Shown: positions 54,063-63,968 of the stretch, in pieces | Layout: the number at the start of each line of letters is the position of its first letter | Position numbering within the stretch: the stretch's first letter is position 1 | Source: Bradyrhizobium sp. SRL28 | Lineage (GTDB): Bacteria; Pseudomonadota; Alphaproteobacteria; Rhizobiales; Xanthobacteraceae | Length of the DNA stretch: 64,000 nucleotides | NCBI RefSeq assembly: GCF_018596315.1 | Contig: NZ_JAHEAG010000001.1 | Location: 62,001 to 126,000, forward strand | Direction of reading: 5' to 3' | The notes under the pieces: model-generated | Seen by the model: only the letters and a program-made list of their open reading frames with translations | Databases searched by the model: none | Told to the model about the DNA's origin: nothing | Program-made: the position numbers and the translations under genes

Positions 54063-55766
54063 TCAGGCCGCCCGCACCGAATTGAGGAACTTGCCGACCT
54101 CGAGCTTGAGGCGGTTGGAGTCCGTGGAGAGCGACTGTGCCGACGAGAGCACCTGCGCGGAGGCCGAGCCGGTTTCGCTGGCGCCGCGCTGCACGTCGGT
54201 GATGTTGGAGGAAACCTGTTGGGTCCCTTCCGCCGCCTGCTGCACGTTGCGGGAGATTTCCTGCGTCGCCGCGCCCTGCTCTTCCACTGCCGCCGCAATC
54301 GTCGAGGAGATTTCCGACAGCCGTTCGATGGTGCCGCTGATCTCCCTGATCGCGCCGACCGACTCCTGGGTCGCGGCCTGAATGCTAGAAATCTGCTGAC
54401 CGATCTCGCCGGTGGCTTTCGCCGTCTGTTCCGCGAGCGCCTTCACTTCCGACGCGACGACCGCAAAACCGCGACCGGCCTCGCCGGCTCGCGCCGCCTC
54501 GATGGTGGCGTTGAGCGCCAGCAGATTGGTCTGGCCGGCGATGGTGTTGATGAGTTCGACGACGTCGCCGATGCGAGCAGCCGCCTTCGACAATTCGCTG
54601 ACGCGATCGTTGGTGTGACGGGCCTGACCGACTGCCTCGCTCGCCATCCGCGCCGATTCCTGGACCTGACGGCTGATCTCATTGACCGAAGAGGAGAGCT
54701 CTTCGGTGGCGGAGGCGACCGACTGCACGTTGGTCGAAGCTTCCTCCGAAGCCGCCGCCACCACGGTGGTCAGTTCCTGCGAGCGCTCGGCGGTCGACGT
54801 CAGCGTGCCGGCGGAGGCTTCGAGTTCGGTCGAGGCCGACGACACGGTTTCGACGATCTCGCCTACCGCCCGCTCGAAACCGTCGGCGAGCTGAAGCATC
54901 TCGGTGCGGCGTTGCGCGGCGGCGCGGACTTCCGCCTCCTTCTGCTCACGCTCCATGCGGATCCGGGCGAGGCCATTCTCCTTGAACACCAGGGCGGTCT
55001 TGACGACGTCGCCGACCTCGTCGCCGCGCTCCGTGCCCGAAATGCCGACGTCGTATTTGCCGGCGGCGAGCTGCTGCAACAACTCGACCACCGCCCGGAT
55101 CGGCTTGGCAATGCCGTACTGACCGACCGCGAAGCCGAACCCCAGGCCGAACACCATGCTTCCGACCGCGAGGATGACAAGCAGCCGCGACGCGGAGGCG
55201 TATTCCTCCTCAGTGGCCTTGTTGTTTTCCATGACCCGCTGGTCAAGCCTGGTCGCCACCGCGCGGATAGCGATCTGCAGCGCCTCTGCCGCAGCGCGGC
55301 TCTTCATCGTCACGTCCCGCAGCCCTGCCGCCGACTGCGTCACCTCCACGGATTTGGCGTCGTCGACCGATTGAAGTGTCTGCTTCATTTGCGACTGATA
55401 GGCGGAAAACGCCGATCTGACGGCCGGCAGCAGAGCCTGCGCCTTCTCGTCAGGGGTCTTGCTCACTTCGGCAAGGCGCTCCTCGAGCTGCTTGAGCTGC
55501 TCATCAATCGTCGCGCGTGCAGCCAATCTGTTTTCATCGCGAGGATCAAGAGCGCTGCGAAACTCGGCGCGGTTCATAGTCACCACGTTGTTGTTGGCGC
55601 GGGTAGCCAGCAAAGCACGTTCCGCCGATCGCGCCATGGCGCCGGCGCGTTCGCTCACCGAATGCAGCGAACTGATCCCGAGCCAAGCCGTGATCCCCGT
55701 AATCAGCGACAGCACACAAATAATTGCCAATACTTTCGTGAGCACACGGAACTTCGCCAGAAACAT
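54063..55766 (-). CDS. Methyl-accepting chemotaxis protein (receptor C)
   Basis: 567 aa from the ATG at 55766 (GAGG upstream). TM1 about 9-30, helical periplasmic segment about 150 residues of four-helix-bundle character ([18 protein letters not shown] near its start), TM2 about 186-208, HAMP, signalling domain, tail [13 protein letters not shown]. The four-helix type (4HB/TarH-like) senses small molecules either directly or through binding proteins; ligand unknown. Its own promoter region carries the CGTA-N4-TACG dyad 85 bases before the ATG. Confidence 0.93.
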   Translation of the reverse strand: MFLAKFRVLTKVLAIICVLSLITGITAWLGISSLHSVSERAGAMARSAERALLATRANNNVVTMNRAEFRSALDPRDENRLAARATIDEQLKQLEERLAEVSKTPDEKAQALLPAVRSAFSAYQSQMKQTLQSVDDAKSVEVTQSAAGLRDVTMKSRAAAEALQIAIRAVATRLDQRVMENNKATEEEYASASRLLVILAVGSMVFGLGFGFAVGQYGIAKPIRAVVELLQQLAAGKYDVGISGTERGDEVGDVVKTALVFKENGLARIRMEREQKEAEVRAAAQRRTEMLQLADGFERAVGEIVETVSSASTELEASAGTLTSTAERSQELTTVVAAASEEASTNVQSVASATEELSSSVNEISRQVQESARMASEAVGQARHTNDRVSELSKAAARIGDVVELINTIAGQTNLLALNATIEAARAGEAGRGFAVVASEVKALAEQTAKATGEIGQQISSIQAATQESVGAIREISGTIERLSEISSTIAAAVEEQGAATQEISRNVQQAAEGTQQVSSNITDVQRGASETGSASAQVLSSAQSLSTDSNRLKLEVGKFLNSVRAA

Positions 55767-55849
55767 CGGGGACCTCTTTGTCAGCGGCATAAAAACGCCT
55801 GTACAAAGGGTTTAGGCGGCGGCTCTTTATCCAATGTAAAGTTGACGCT

Positions 55850-55863
55850 CCGTAACTCTACGG
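55850..55863. promoter_or_regulatory. CCGTA-N4-TACGG dyad upstream of receptor C
   Basis: CCGTAACTCTACGG has 5-base perfect halves, the best of the three copies, 85-97 bases before the receptor C start. Confidence 0.5.
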
Positions 55864-55958
55864 TGACTGACGCGTTACTTGCCGAAGCCGATATCGATTT
55901 GTTTCTGGTTGTTGCTGGCGACAGCAAGAGGCTTGAGCCAACTGATGCTCCACCCTCG

Positions 55959-55991
55959 AAAAGAAAAGCCCGGCTGCAAGTGGCGCCGGGC
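55959..55991 (-). terminator. Rho-independent terminator of receptor D
   Basis: On the minus strand GCCCGG, 12 bases, CCGGGC, then TTTTCTTTT. It starts 26 bases after the receptor D stop. Stem and T-tract make this the clearest intrinsic stop in the window. Confidence 0.8.
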
Positions 55992-56017
55992 CTCGAATTT
56001 GCTTGATGGCGGATAAA

Positions 56018-58048
56018 TCAGGCCGCCCGCACCGAATTCAGGAACTTGCCGACCTGGAGCTTGAGGCGGCCTGACTCCGACGACAGCGACTGGGCCGACG
56101 AAAGTACCTGCGAGGATGCCGTGCCGGTCTCGCCGGCGCCGCGCTGCACGTCGGTGATGTTGGCGGAGACCTGCTGGGTGCCCCGAGCGGCCTGCTGCAC
56201 GTTGCGGGAGATTTCCTGGGTTGCGGCACCCTGCTCTTCCACGGCGGCCGCAATGGTCGAGGATATTTCCGACAGCCTCTCGATCGTGGAGCTGATCGCC
56301 TGAATCGCCCCAACCGACTCCTGCGTCGCGGCCTGGATGCCCGTGATCTGCTGGCCGATCTCGCCGGTCGCCTTCGAGGTCTGCTCCGCCAGCGCCTTCA
56401 CTTCGGAGGCAACGACAGCAAAGCCGCGGCCGGCGTCGCCGGCGCGGGCCGCCTCGATGGTGGCGTTGAGCGCCAGCAGATTGGTCTGTTCGGCGATGGT
56501 GTTGATGAGTTCGACCACCGCGCCGATGCGGGCTGCCGCCTTCGACAATTCGCTGACCCGGTCATTGGTGGTGCGGGCCTGATCGACGGCCTCATTGGCC
56601 ATCCGCGCCGATTCCTGAACCTGACGGCCGATCTCGGTGATGGACGAAGCCATCTCCTCGGTGGAAGAGGCCACCGACTGCACATTGGTGGAGGCTTCCT
56701 CGGAAGCCGCCGCCACCATCGTGGTCAGTTCCTGGGCGCGTTCAGCCGTCGACGTCAGCGTTCCGGCGGCCGATTCGAGCTGGGTCGACGCCGACGACAC
56801 CGTCTCCACGATATTGCCGACCGCACCTTCGAAATCGTCGGCGAGCTTGATCATTTCGGCCTTGCGCCGCTTCGCCGCGACCAGGTCCTGCTCGACCTTG
56901 GCTTCGGCTTCCTCGCGCGCCTTGTGCTCGGCGTTCTCGCGGATGACAGTCACCGTCTTGGCGAGGTCGCCGATTTCGTCGCCGCGGCCGGCGCCGGGAA
57001 TCTCGACCTCGATATTGCCGCCGGCCATCTCGCCTAGCGCACCGTTGAGGCGCGTCATCGGACGGGCGACGCCGAGGAAGGAGAATATTACCGAAGCGAT
57101 CAGCGAAGCGACCACGACGATCGCCATGATCAGGTTGATCTGATTGGCGCTCTCGGTGTCGGACATCACCGCGTCCTTGGAGATCTTCGCATCCTTCTGC
57201 GCACCGCCGACCGTCTCCTCCATCAGGTGGGCGACGTCAGCGGCAGCCTTGACGGTGCGGGTGGCGATGATTTCGCTCTTCGACTGCTCGGTCTTGACGG
57301 CCTCCTCATTGGCGGCCAGGAAGCGTTTCACGATCGAGGAAAGGTTGCTGACCACGACCAGCAGATCCCGGTCATCGGCTTCGCCACGCAGCTTGTTGAA
57401 GATATCCTTGAGCGAGGCTTCGGTCTTTGCCATCTCCGTGACCAGGTTGGCATCGCCGGTGGCGCCGAGCTTCCAGGCACCAGCCCGCAGCGCGTTCACC
57501 TTGCCATCGGCCTGAAACAGCAAACGCTCGATCTCGAGGCGGTTGTCGAGCTTCTGCATAGCCGGCAGCTTCAGCTGAGAATCAACCGACTTGTTCCATT
57601 CTTCGGAAATGGCCGAGCGCTTCTCGATTTGAGCCAGCAGCGTCGTCTGCGCCTTCGCGAGATCTTCCACCGCCGCGGTAAAGCCTTCCATCAGGGCCTT
57701 GGTCTTCTGGAGCTGTTCTTTGGCTTCCGGCCGCTGGGCCGTTGCCAGCGCCGCCTCCAGCTCCTTCACCGCGCTCGCCTTGTGGCGCTGCAGATCGGCA
57801 AGGGCCTTTTCGACTTGCGCGGGCGTTCTCGCCATTCGAACGTCGCCAGCGTCAAGCTGAATCTTGCGCAGGTCGATATGCGCGGCGAGCGCATTATTCG
57901 CCACCTGCTGCGATCGGGAGGCGCGATCGCCGGCTTCCTCGATTTTCGTTTCGGTGACCATCTGATTGGCCACCATGCCGATTGCCAGCAAGACGCCGAC
58001 CGCTCCGGCCAAGCCCAGTTTGTTTCCGATACGGTTGAGCTTGATCAT
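56018..58048 (-). CDS. Methyl-accepting chemotaxis protein with long helical sensor (receptor D)
   Basis: 676 aa from the ATG at 58048; an upstream GTG at 58126 would add 26 residues before TM1 and is less likely. TM1 about 8-28, then about 280 residues of almost pure helix before TM2 near 305-327, twice the size of a single four-helix bundle. This matches the layout of the helical bimodular (HBM) sensor of Pseudomonas McpS, which binds TCA acids; assignment is by size and helicity only. The tip reads [11 protein letters not shown] where the other four have AGQTNLL. Tail [13 protein letters not shown]. Confidence 0.9.
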   Translation of the reverse strand: MIKLNRIGNKLGLAGAVGVLLAIGMVANQMVTETKIEEAGDRASRSQQVANNALAAHIDLRKIQLDAGDVRMARTPAQVEKALADLQRHKASAVKELEAALATAQRPEAKEQLQKTKALMEGFTAAVEDLAKAQTTLLAQIEKRSAISEEWNKSVDSQLKLPAMQKLDNRLEIERLLFQADGKVNALRAGAWKLGATGDANLVTEMAKTEASLKDIFNKLRGEADDRDLLVVVSNLSSIVKRFLAANEEAVKTEQSKSEIIATRTVKAAADVAHLMEETVGGAQKDAKISKDAVMSDTESANQINLIMAIVVVASLIASVIFSFLGVARPMTRLNGALGEMAGGNIEVEIPGAGRGDEIGDLAKTVTVIRENAEHKAREEAEAKVEQDLVAAKRRKAEMIKLADDFEGAVGNIVETVSSASTQLESAAGTLTSTAERAQELTTMVAAASEEASTNVQSVASSTEEMASSITEIGRQVQESARMANEAVDQARTTNDRVSELSKAAARIGAVVELINTIAEQTNLLALNATIEAARAGDAGRGFAVVASEVKALAEQTSKATGEIGQQITGIQAATQESVGAIQAISSTIERLSEISSTIAAAVEEQGAATQEISRNVQQAARGTQQVSANITDVQRGAGETGTASSQVLSSAQSLSSESGRLKLQVGKFLNSVRAA

Positions 58049-58179
58049 GACGGCGACCCCAAATTCTTCTGAAGCATTTTTCCGGAGGCGGAATTTGCGA
58101 CGGAACGGAACCCACAACCTGCGCACGCAAACCCCGAAGATGCGGGTCAGCGTAGTGGCGACCGGTTAATTTCCGCTTG

Positions 58180-58192
58180 CGTAAAGCTACGG
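58180..58192. promoter_or_regulatory. CGTA-N4-TACG dyad upstream of receptor D
   Basis: CGTAAAGCTACGG, 132-144 bases before the receptor D start. Confidence 0.45.
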
Positions 58193-58237
58193 AATATCCA
58201 GCTTGGTTGTAATTCCATCGACTTCTCGTCACACGCG

Positions 58238-58270
58238 AAAAGGCCCGACTCCCTCGCCGGGAGCCGGGCC
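58238..58270 (-). terminator. Rho-independent terminator of receptor E
   Basis: GGCCCG-A-CTCCC and GGGAG-C-CGGGCC make a 12-base stem with one mismatch and a 5-base loop, followed on the minus strand by TTTT. It begins 23 bases after the stop. Confidence 0.75.
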
Positions 58271-58293
58271 CTTCGTCTGTCGCCGGCCGGTTG

Positions 58294-59985
58294 TCAGGCT
58301 GCCCGAACCGACTCCAGGAACTTGCCGACCTCGAGCCTGAGGCGATTGCTGTCGCCCGACAGCAACTGCGCCGCCGAAAGCACCTGCGAGGAGGCCGCGC
58401 CGGTCTCGCTGGCACCGCGCTGCACATCGGTGATGTTGGTAGAGACCTGCTGGGTGCCCCTGGCCGCCTGCTGCACGTTGCGGGAGATTTCCTGCGTTGC
58501 CGCGCCCTGCTCTTCCACGGCAGCCGCGATCGCCGAGGAGATCTCCGCCAGCCTTTCGATGGTGCCGCTGATTTCCTTGATTGCGCTCACGGACTCCTGG
58601 GTCGCGCCCTGGATGCCGGCAATCTGCTGGCTGATTTCGCCGGTGGCCTTTGCCGTCTGTTCGGCGAGCGCCTTGACTTCCGACGCCACGACCGCAAAGC
58701 CGCGGCCGGCATCGCCGGCACGCGCCGCCTCGATGGTGGCGTTGAGCGCGAGCAAATTGGTCTGGCCGGCGATGGTGTTGATGAGTTCGACCACGTCGCC
58801 GATCCGGCCCGCCGCCTTGGACAATTCGCTGACCCTGTCGTTGGTGACGCGGGCCTGACCGACCGCGTCCGTCGCCATCCGCGCCGATTCCTGCACCTGA
58901 CGGCCGATCTCGGTCACCGACGAAGAAAGCTCTTCGGTCGCCGACGCCACTGACTGCACGTTGGCGGAGGCTTCGCCGGAAGCCGAGGCCACGGTTGATG
59001 TCAGCGTCTGCGAGCGTTCGGCCGTCGCCGACAGCGTGCCGGCGGAGTCTTCGAGCTGCGTCGAAGCCGACGACACCGTCTGCACGATCTCGCCGATCAC
59101 GTTTTCGAAGTTGCGGGTGATGCCGTCGACCCGCCGGCCACGCTCGATCTTGGCTTCGGCGTCGGCGGCTGCGGCCTCGTCGGCGGCCTTCTTGGCAATC
59201 AGCGCCTGCTTGAAGACCTGCAAGGTGTCCGCCATCGCGCCGATTTCGGTCTTCTCGCCCTGATGCGGCACATCCGCGCTCAAGTCGCCGTTGCCCAGCG
59301 CCTGCATCGGCGTGACGATGGAGGCGATGCCATCAGATACGTCGCGAACCAGATAATAGCTGACGGCGATGCCGATGAGCACGGCCGCGCAGAGGATCGC
59401 GGCCAGCATGATCAAGGCGGAAGCGTAGCTGTCGGCCGCCTCCTGCGCCGCCTTGTCGCCGCCCGCGTTGTTGAGGTCGATATTCTTCTTCAGAACGGCA
59501 TCGGCCTGAAGCCCGATCTTGTTCACGGTCGTTGCATTCAGGTCGTTGGCTTCAGTGGGAATCTGCCCGACCGCATTGCGGGACAGCTCCATGACTTCCT
59601 GGGTGCCCCTGCGGTATTTGTCCCAGAGCTGCGCCCACTCATTATACAGCGTGCGCTCTTCCGCCGACGTAATCAGGGGCTCATAGGCTGCGCGGATCTT
59701 GTTGTTGGCCTCGATCACGGCAGCCAGGGTCTTTTCCGTCGCCAGCTTTTCATCCAGCGTCTCGCTCAGCATGTGCTCGCGGATCACGTTGCGATAGGTG
59801 ATGACGCCGGCGCGGAGGTCACCGAGCACGCGCACGCTCGGCATCCAGCTCGTCGCGATGTCCACCGTGTTGGCGTTGATGGCGCGCATGTTGCGGACGG
59901 CGAGCAGGCCCATGCCCGTCATCGCGACGAGCAGGAAGGCAACCACGGCGACGATCTTGGTGCGGATGGAGTACCTGGCGAGCAT
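58294..59985 (-). CDS. Methyl-accepting chemotaxis protein with 4HB sensor (receptor E)
   Basis: 563 aa. TM1 about 10-31, then a 4HB_MCP-type four-helix sensor at about 35-190 with [20 protein letters not shown], typical of the family; TM2 about 192-212, HAMP, signalling domain, tail [13 protein letters not shown]. Ligand unknown. It is the first receptor of the series in transcription direction. AAGAG lies before the ATG. Unlike A, C and D, I find no CGTA-N4-TACG dyad in the 176-bp gap above it. Confidence 0.93.
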   Translation of the reverse strand: MLARYSIRTKIVAVVAFLLVAMTGMGLLAVRNMRAINANTVDIATSWMPSVRVLGDLRAGVITYRNVIREHMLSETLDEKLATEKTLAAVIEANNKIRAAYEPLITSAEERTLYNEWAQLWDKYRRGTQEVMELSRNAVGQIPTEANDLNATTVNKIGLQADAVLKKNIDLNNAGGDKAAQEAADSYASALIMLAAILCAAVLIGIAVSYYLVRDVSDGIASIVTPMQALGNGDLSADVPHQGEKTEIGAMADTLQVFKQALIAKKAADEAAAADAEAKIERGRRVDGITRNFENVIGEIVQTVSSASTQLEDSAGTLSATAERSQTLTSTVASASGEASANVQSVASATEELSSSVTEIGRQVQESARMATDAVGQARVTNDRVSELSKAAGRIGDVVELINTIAGQTNLLALNATIEAARAGDAGRGFAVVASEVKALAEQTAKATGEISQQIAGIQGATQESVSAIKEISGTIERLAEISSAIAAAVEEQGAATQEISRNVQQAARGTQQVSTNITDVQRGASETGAASSQVLSAAQLLSGDSNRLRLEVGKFLESVRAA

Positions 59986-60161
59986 GGCTGGAATCTCTTG
60001 GTCTTGGGCGCGCGGGGAGCACGCCGGATGGCGGCAAGGCTGGAAGACGGAGGATGCCTTGCCGACATCAAACCCGATGCGTCCTCAGGTTGAGTTAACG
60101 CGCGTTGGCAAAGAAGACCGACGCGGCGGACCTTACCGGGAGATGAACGCCGGCTAAGCCG

Positions 60162-61439
60162 TTAGCGCATCAGCTTCAGTGCATCGGAAAAAAACTCGGG
60201 CCCGCCGAAATTGCCCGATTTCAGCGCAAGCAGCATCTCGCCCTTGTCGGCACCCACAGCGCTTAAAACCGGCACTCCTGCAGCGATTTCTGCGCCTACG
60301 AGGAATCCGGGAATGCGCAGGCGATCGACGACCGCGCCTGAAGTTTCACCACCCGCGACCACCAATCGCCGCACGCCCGACCGCACCAGGCCTTCCGCAA
60401 TATCGGCCATCGCCTGCTCGATGGCATGCCCGGCTGCATCGCGGCCATGACGAGATTGCAGAGCTGCGACCTGATCCGGCGTCGAGCTGCTGGCGATCAG
60501 AATGGGACCGCCGCTGATTCGGTCGCTCGCCCAGGCCAGCGCGCGACGTACCTCGCCGGGGCCGGCGATGATCTGTTCGGGATCGAGATGCAGGACGGCC
60601 ATGGACTTCTCGGCGTTGGCGATCTGGGCCAGCGTCGCCTGCGAACAGCTCCCCGCCAGGCACGCCGCCGGTCCGCCGACCGCTGCCCCGGACACCGCGC
60701 CGGCCGAAGCCGATTTGACCTTGCCGGAGGCGACCAGCCCCCGGGCGAGGCCGAGACCGATGCCGGATGCGCCGACCGACAGGCGATGATCGAGCGCGAC
60801 GCTGCCGATGGTTTCGAGGTCGCGATCGAACACGGCGTCGATGATCGCGGCGCCAATGCCCTTCCCCGCGAGATCAGCGAGACGTGCGCGAACCGCATCC
60901 GCGCCGCGCGAAAGCGTGGCGAGATCCACCAGCCCGACCTTGGTCTGGCTCTGGCGTGCCAGCACCCGCACCAGGTTGGAATCGTGCATCGGGTTAAGCG
61001 GGTGATCCTTCAGCGGGCTTTCGTTCAGCGGCACAGAGCCTACGAACAGATTGCCCTGATAGACGGTGCGGCCGGTTTCCGGAAAGGCCGGCGTCACCAG
61101 CACGATGGCGTCGCCGGAATCGGCGCGCAGCGCGTCCATGACAGGGCCGATATTGCCGGCGTCGGTGGAATCGAAGGTCGAACAGATCTTGAACAGCACG
61201 TGGCCGGCGCCGCGGCCGCGCAGCCATTTGTCCGCCGCGCGCGAACGATCGACCGCAACATCCGCCTCGATCGAGCGGCTCTTGAGCGACACCACGACCG
61301 CGTCGACCTCCGGCAACGCGAGATCGTCGGAAGGTACGCCGATGGTCTGCACCGTGCGCAGGCCCTGGCGGGTCAGCGTGTTGGCGAGATCGGAGGCGCC
61401 GGTGTAGTCGTCGGCGATGCAGCCCAGCGATAACTTCAC
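60162..61439 (-). CDS. otnK: 3-oxo-tetronate kinase
   Basis: 425 aa. Four-carbon acid sugar kinase family: CIADDYTGASDLANTL at the N-terminus and GGETSGAVVDRL at the nucleotide-binding end. It phosphorylates 3-oxo-tetronate to the 4-phosphate in the OtnK/OtnI/OtnC/LtnD route for L-threonate and D-erythronate. GTG start overlapping the otnI stop by 4 bases (GTGA). Last gene of ltnD-otnI-otnK. All four enzymes around it support the symbol. Confidence 0.93.
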   Translation of the reverse strand: MKLSLGCIADDYTGASDLANTLTRQGLRTVQTIGVPSDDLALPEVDAVVVSLKSRSIEADVAVDRSRAADKWLRGRGAGHVLFKICSTFDSTDAGNIGPVMDALRADSGDAIVLVTPAFPETGRTVYQGNLFVGSVPLNESPLKDHPLNPMHDSNLVRVLARQSQTKVGLVDLATLSRGADAVRARLADLAGKGIGAAIIDAVFDRDLETIGSVALDHRLSVGASGIGLGLARGLVASGKVKSASAGAVSGAAVGGPAACLAGSCSQATLAQIANAEKSMAVLHLDPEQIIAGPGEVRRALAWASDRISGGPILIASSSTPDQVAALQSRHGRDAAGHAIEQAMADIAEGLVRSGVRRLVVAGGETSGAVVDRLRIPGFLVGAEIAAGVPVLSAVGADKGEMLLALKSGNFGGPEFFSDALKLMR

Positions 61440-62218
61440 GATTTTGCTCCGGCATAGGGCTTGAACCAGCCGAGGCCGTCGGCGGTCTTGGCCCGCGGGT
61501 TATATTCGCAGCCGACGAAGCCGCCATAGCCGAGGCGATCGAGTTCAGCGAACAGGAACGGATAGTTCAGCTCCTCGCCATCGGGCTCGTTGCGCGAGGG
61601 AATGCTGGCGATCTGGACGTGGCCGGTGATCGGCATCATCTCGCGCAACCGCATGGTGACGTCGCCATGAATGATCTGGCAGTGATAGATGTCGAACTGC
61701 AGTTTCAGGTTCGCGATCTTAAGCTCGGTGATCAGGTCGCGGGCGAAGCCAAAATCGTTGAGAAAGTAGCCCGGCACGTTGCGGGCATTGATCGGCTCGA
61801 TCACGACGTCGAGGCCATGAGGCGCGAAGAATTCCGCGGCCCATGTCACCGACTTATAAAACTGCTCGACGGCTTTTGGTTCGCTGCGGCTGGCGATACC
61901 TGCCATCAGATGCAGCCGCTTGACACCGGTTGCCTTGGCATAAGGAAGCGCCGTCTCAAGGCTTCGCTTCAGATCGTCGAAGCGCTCCGGCAGCGCGGCA
62001 AAGCCTTTTTCGCCGGCATCCCAATTGCCCGGCGGCAAATTGAACAACGCCTGCGTCAGACCGTTTTTCTGCAACCGTTCGCCGACGGCCTCCGCCGGAT
62101 GATCGTAGGGAAACAGGAATTCGACCGCGGTGAAGCCCGCTTTCGCCGCTGCGTCGAAGCGATCGAGGAACGGTACATCCGTGAACATCATGGAGAGATT
62201 GGCGGCAAAACGCGGCAT
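61436..62218 (-). CDS. otnI: 2-oxo-tetronate isomerase
   Basis: 260 aa, TIM-barrel of the hydroxypyruvate isomerase group: PRFAANLSMMFTDVPF start, VVIEPINARNVPGYF with the metal Glu, then QFDIYHCQ and the second Glu region EYNPR. It interconverts 2-oxo- and 3-oxo-tetronate so that the kinase can act. The sequence alone could also be called hydroxypyruvate isomerase (Hyi); context decides for OtnI. It lies 26 bp behind ltnD. Confidence 0.9.
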   Translation of the reverse strand: MPRFAANLSMMFTDVPFLDRFDAAAKAGFTAVEFLFPYDHPAEAVGERLQKNGLTQALFNLPPGNWDAGEKGFAALPERFDDLKRSLETALPYAKATGVKRLHLMAGIASRSEPKAVEQFYKSVTWAAEFFAPHGLDVVIEPINARNVPGYFLNDFGFARDLITELKIANLKLQFDIYHCQIIHGDVTMRLREMMPITGHVQIASIPSRNEPDGEELNYPFLFAELDRLGYGGFVGCEYNPRAKTADGLGWFKPYAGAKS

Positions 62219-62244
62219 CGAGCGTCCCCTTCTTGATCTTGCTG

Positions 62245-63159
62245 CTATTTCGGCTCACCCGGCAGATGCGTGCCAGTGACCTTGGCATACATCCGCGCCA
62301 CCGACGCGTCGTCATCGCGGCCCATGCCGGATGCGGCCGTCATCAGGAACATCTGCAGCGCGGCGGCGGCAACCGGCACCGGGAATTTCTGCGAACGCGC
62401 CATGTCCTGGATGATGCCGAGGTCTTTCACGAAAATCTCTACCGCGCTGCGCGGCGCGTAGTCGCCGTCGAGCACGTGCGGCATGCGGTTCTCGAACATC
62501 CAGGAATTACCGGCGGAGGCCGTGATCACCTCGTAGACCTTCCTGATATCGAGGCCCTGCTTGGCGGCGAAGGCGATGGCTTCGGAGGCGGCGGCGATGT
62601 GCACGCCGGCCAGCAACTGGTTGATCATCTTGAACGCGGCGCCCTGGCCGGCGTCGTCGCCAAGCTCGTAGAGTTTTGCGGCCATCGCATCGAGCGCCGG
62701 ACGGGCTTTGGCAAAGGCGGCCGGACTGCCGGATGCGAGGATCGTGAGCTCACCCTGCGCCGCCCGCTGCGCGCCGCCTGATATCGGCGCGTCGAGGTAG
62801 TGCCGTCCGGTTCCTTCGAGTTGCTTCGCTAGCCGGCGCGCGACGTCGGGGTCCATCGTGGCGGAGGAGATGAACACGGCTCCCTTGCCCAGGGTTTCGG
62901 CGACGCCATTGGCGCCGAACAGGATGGCTTCGGTTTGGGCTGCGTTGACGACCACGCTGACGACGATGTCGGCCGATTTGGCAGCCTCCGCTGGCGTGCT
63001 GGCGCCCTTGCCGCCGTCAGCCACAAACCGCTTCACCGAATCCGCCGAAACGTCGCAGCCGGTCACTTCGAGCCCGGCGCGGCGCAGCGAGGTCGCCATG
63101 CCGAATCCCATCGAGCCCAGCCCGATGACGGCAACGCGCGGTTTGGCGGATTCTGGCAT
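62245..63159 (-). CDS. ltnD: L-threonate dehydrogenase
   Basis: 304 aa from the ATG at 63159, with GAGGGACC upstream; a GTG five codons earlier overlaps that ribosome site. Beta-hydroxyacid dehydrogenase family: VIGLGSMGFGM binds NAD, DAPISGGAQRAAQGELTIL is the substrate loop and GAAFKMINQLL holds the catalytic Lys. It oxidises L-threonate to 2-oxo-tetronate. First gene of the operon, divergent from otnC. Confidence 0.92.
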   Translation of the reverse strand: MPESAKPRVAVIGLGSMGFGMATSLRRAGLEVTGCDVSADSVKRFVADGGKGASTPAEAAKSADIVVSVVVNAAQTEAILFGANGVAETLGKGAVFISSATMDPDVARRLAKQLEGTGRHYLDAPISGGAQRAAQGELTILASGSPAAFAKARPALDAMAAKLYELGDDAGQGAAFKMINQLLAGVHIAAASEAIAFAAKQGLDIRKVYEVITASAGNSWMFENRMPHVLDGDYAPRSAVEIFVKDLGIIQDMARSQKFPVPVAAAALQMFLMTAASGMGRDDDASVARMYAKVTGTHLPGEPK

Positions 63160-63187
63160 GCGGCGGTCCCTCACATGGTTTCATTCT

Positions 63188-63208
63188 AGCCGCCATTGGC
63201 TGGCGGCT
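63188..63208. promoter_or_regulatory. Dyad in the ltnD/otnC divergent promoter
   Basis: AGCCGCCA-TTGGC-TGGCGGCT, perfect 8-base arms, 29 bases before the ltnD start and 73 before otnC. Both genes read away from it, so it cannot be a terminator; an operator for a regulator of both sides is likely. Confidence 0.6.
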
Positions 63209-63280
63209 CCTTGCCTCTGGGTATCACGGCTTGGCCGCGCTGCCAAAGCGTGAGACAAGGCTTCAAAACGGGGTCAGTTC

Positions 63281-63943
63281 ATGAGCGAAACCAGGATCCG
63301 CGAGGAAATCTGCCGCCTCGGCCGCTCGCTGTTCGAGCGCGGGCTGACGCCGGGCTCCTCGGGCAATATCAGCGTGAAACTCGATGACGGCGGCTGGCTG
63401 GTGACCCCGACCAATGCGTCGCTCGGCTCGCTGGACCCGGCGCGGATGTCGCGGCTTGGCCCCGACGGACGGCTGGTCTCCGGCGATGCCCCGACCAAGG
63501 AAGTCCCGCTGCATACCGCGCTCTACCAGACCCGCACCGCCGCACGCGCCGTGGTGCATCTGCATTCGACCCACTCGGTGGCGTTGTCGATGCTGCCCGA
63601 GATCGACCCCCGCGCCGCGCTGCCGCCAATGACGCCGTATTATTTGATGAAGTGCGGCCACACCGCGCTGGTACCGTATTATCGGCCCGGCGATCCGGCG
63701 GTGGCCGACGCCATCAAGGGGCTGGCCGGGAAATACTCGTCCGTGCTGCTCGCCAATCACGGGCCGGTGGTGTCGGGCGACACGCTGGAATCCGCTGTTT
63801 ACGCGATCGAGGAACTGGAAGAGACAGCGAAACTGTATTTGCTGCTGCGGGGGCTGAACCCGCGGTATTTGTCGCCAGAACAGGTGAAGGATTTGACTAA
63901 GACGTTCGGGTTGACGCTGCCGGAACATGACGAGCATTCGTAG
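63281..63943 (+). CDS. otnC: 3-oxo-tetronate 4-phosphate decarboxylase
   Basis: 220 aa, class II aldolase/adducin fold. SSGNISVKL is the phosphate-loop start, HLHSTHSVALS gives zinc histidines, and LANHGPVV is the conserved third motif; KEVPLHTALY supplies the acidic residue. It decarboxylates 3-oxo-tetronate 4-phosphate to a triose phosphate, the exit to central metabolism. Divergent from ltnD. By fold alone it could be a fuculose-phosphate aldolase; neighbours settle it. Confidence 0.92.
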   Translation: MSETRIREEICRLGRSLFERGLTPGSSGNISVKLDDGGWLVTPTNASLGSLDPARMSRLGPDGRLVSGDAPTKEVPLHTALYQTRTAARAVVHLHSTHSVALSMLPEIDPRAALPPMTPYYLMKCGHTALVPYYRPGDPAVADAIKGLAGKYSSVLLANHGPVVSGDTLESAVYAIEELEETAKLYLLLRGLNPRYLSPEQVKDLTKTFGLTLPEHDEHS

Positions 63944-63968
63944 CGATCGTATGCCGAACTCTCTCCAC

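Noticed and set aside
52295..56006. Plus-strand frames of 569 and 595 codons opposite receptors B and C
   Set aside because: They mirror each other because the receptor signalling domains are alike; protein composition is not natural.
60001..60161. CGTA-N4-TACG dyad or CtrA-like site above receptor E
   Set aside because: Only GAGTTAACGCG is seen; it does not match the dyad or a full TTAA-N7-TTAA site.
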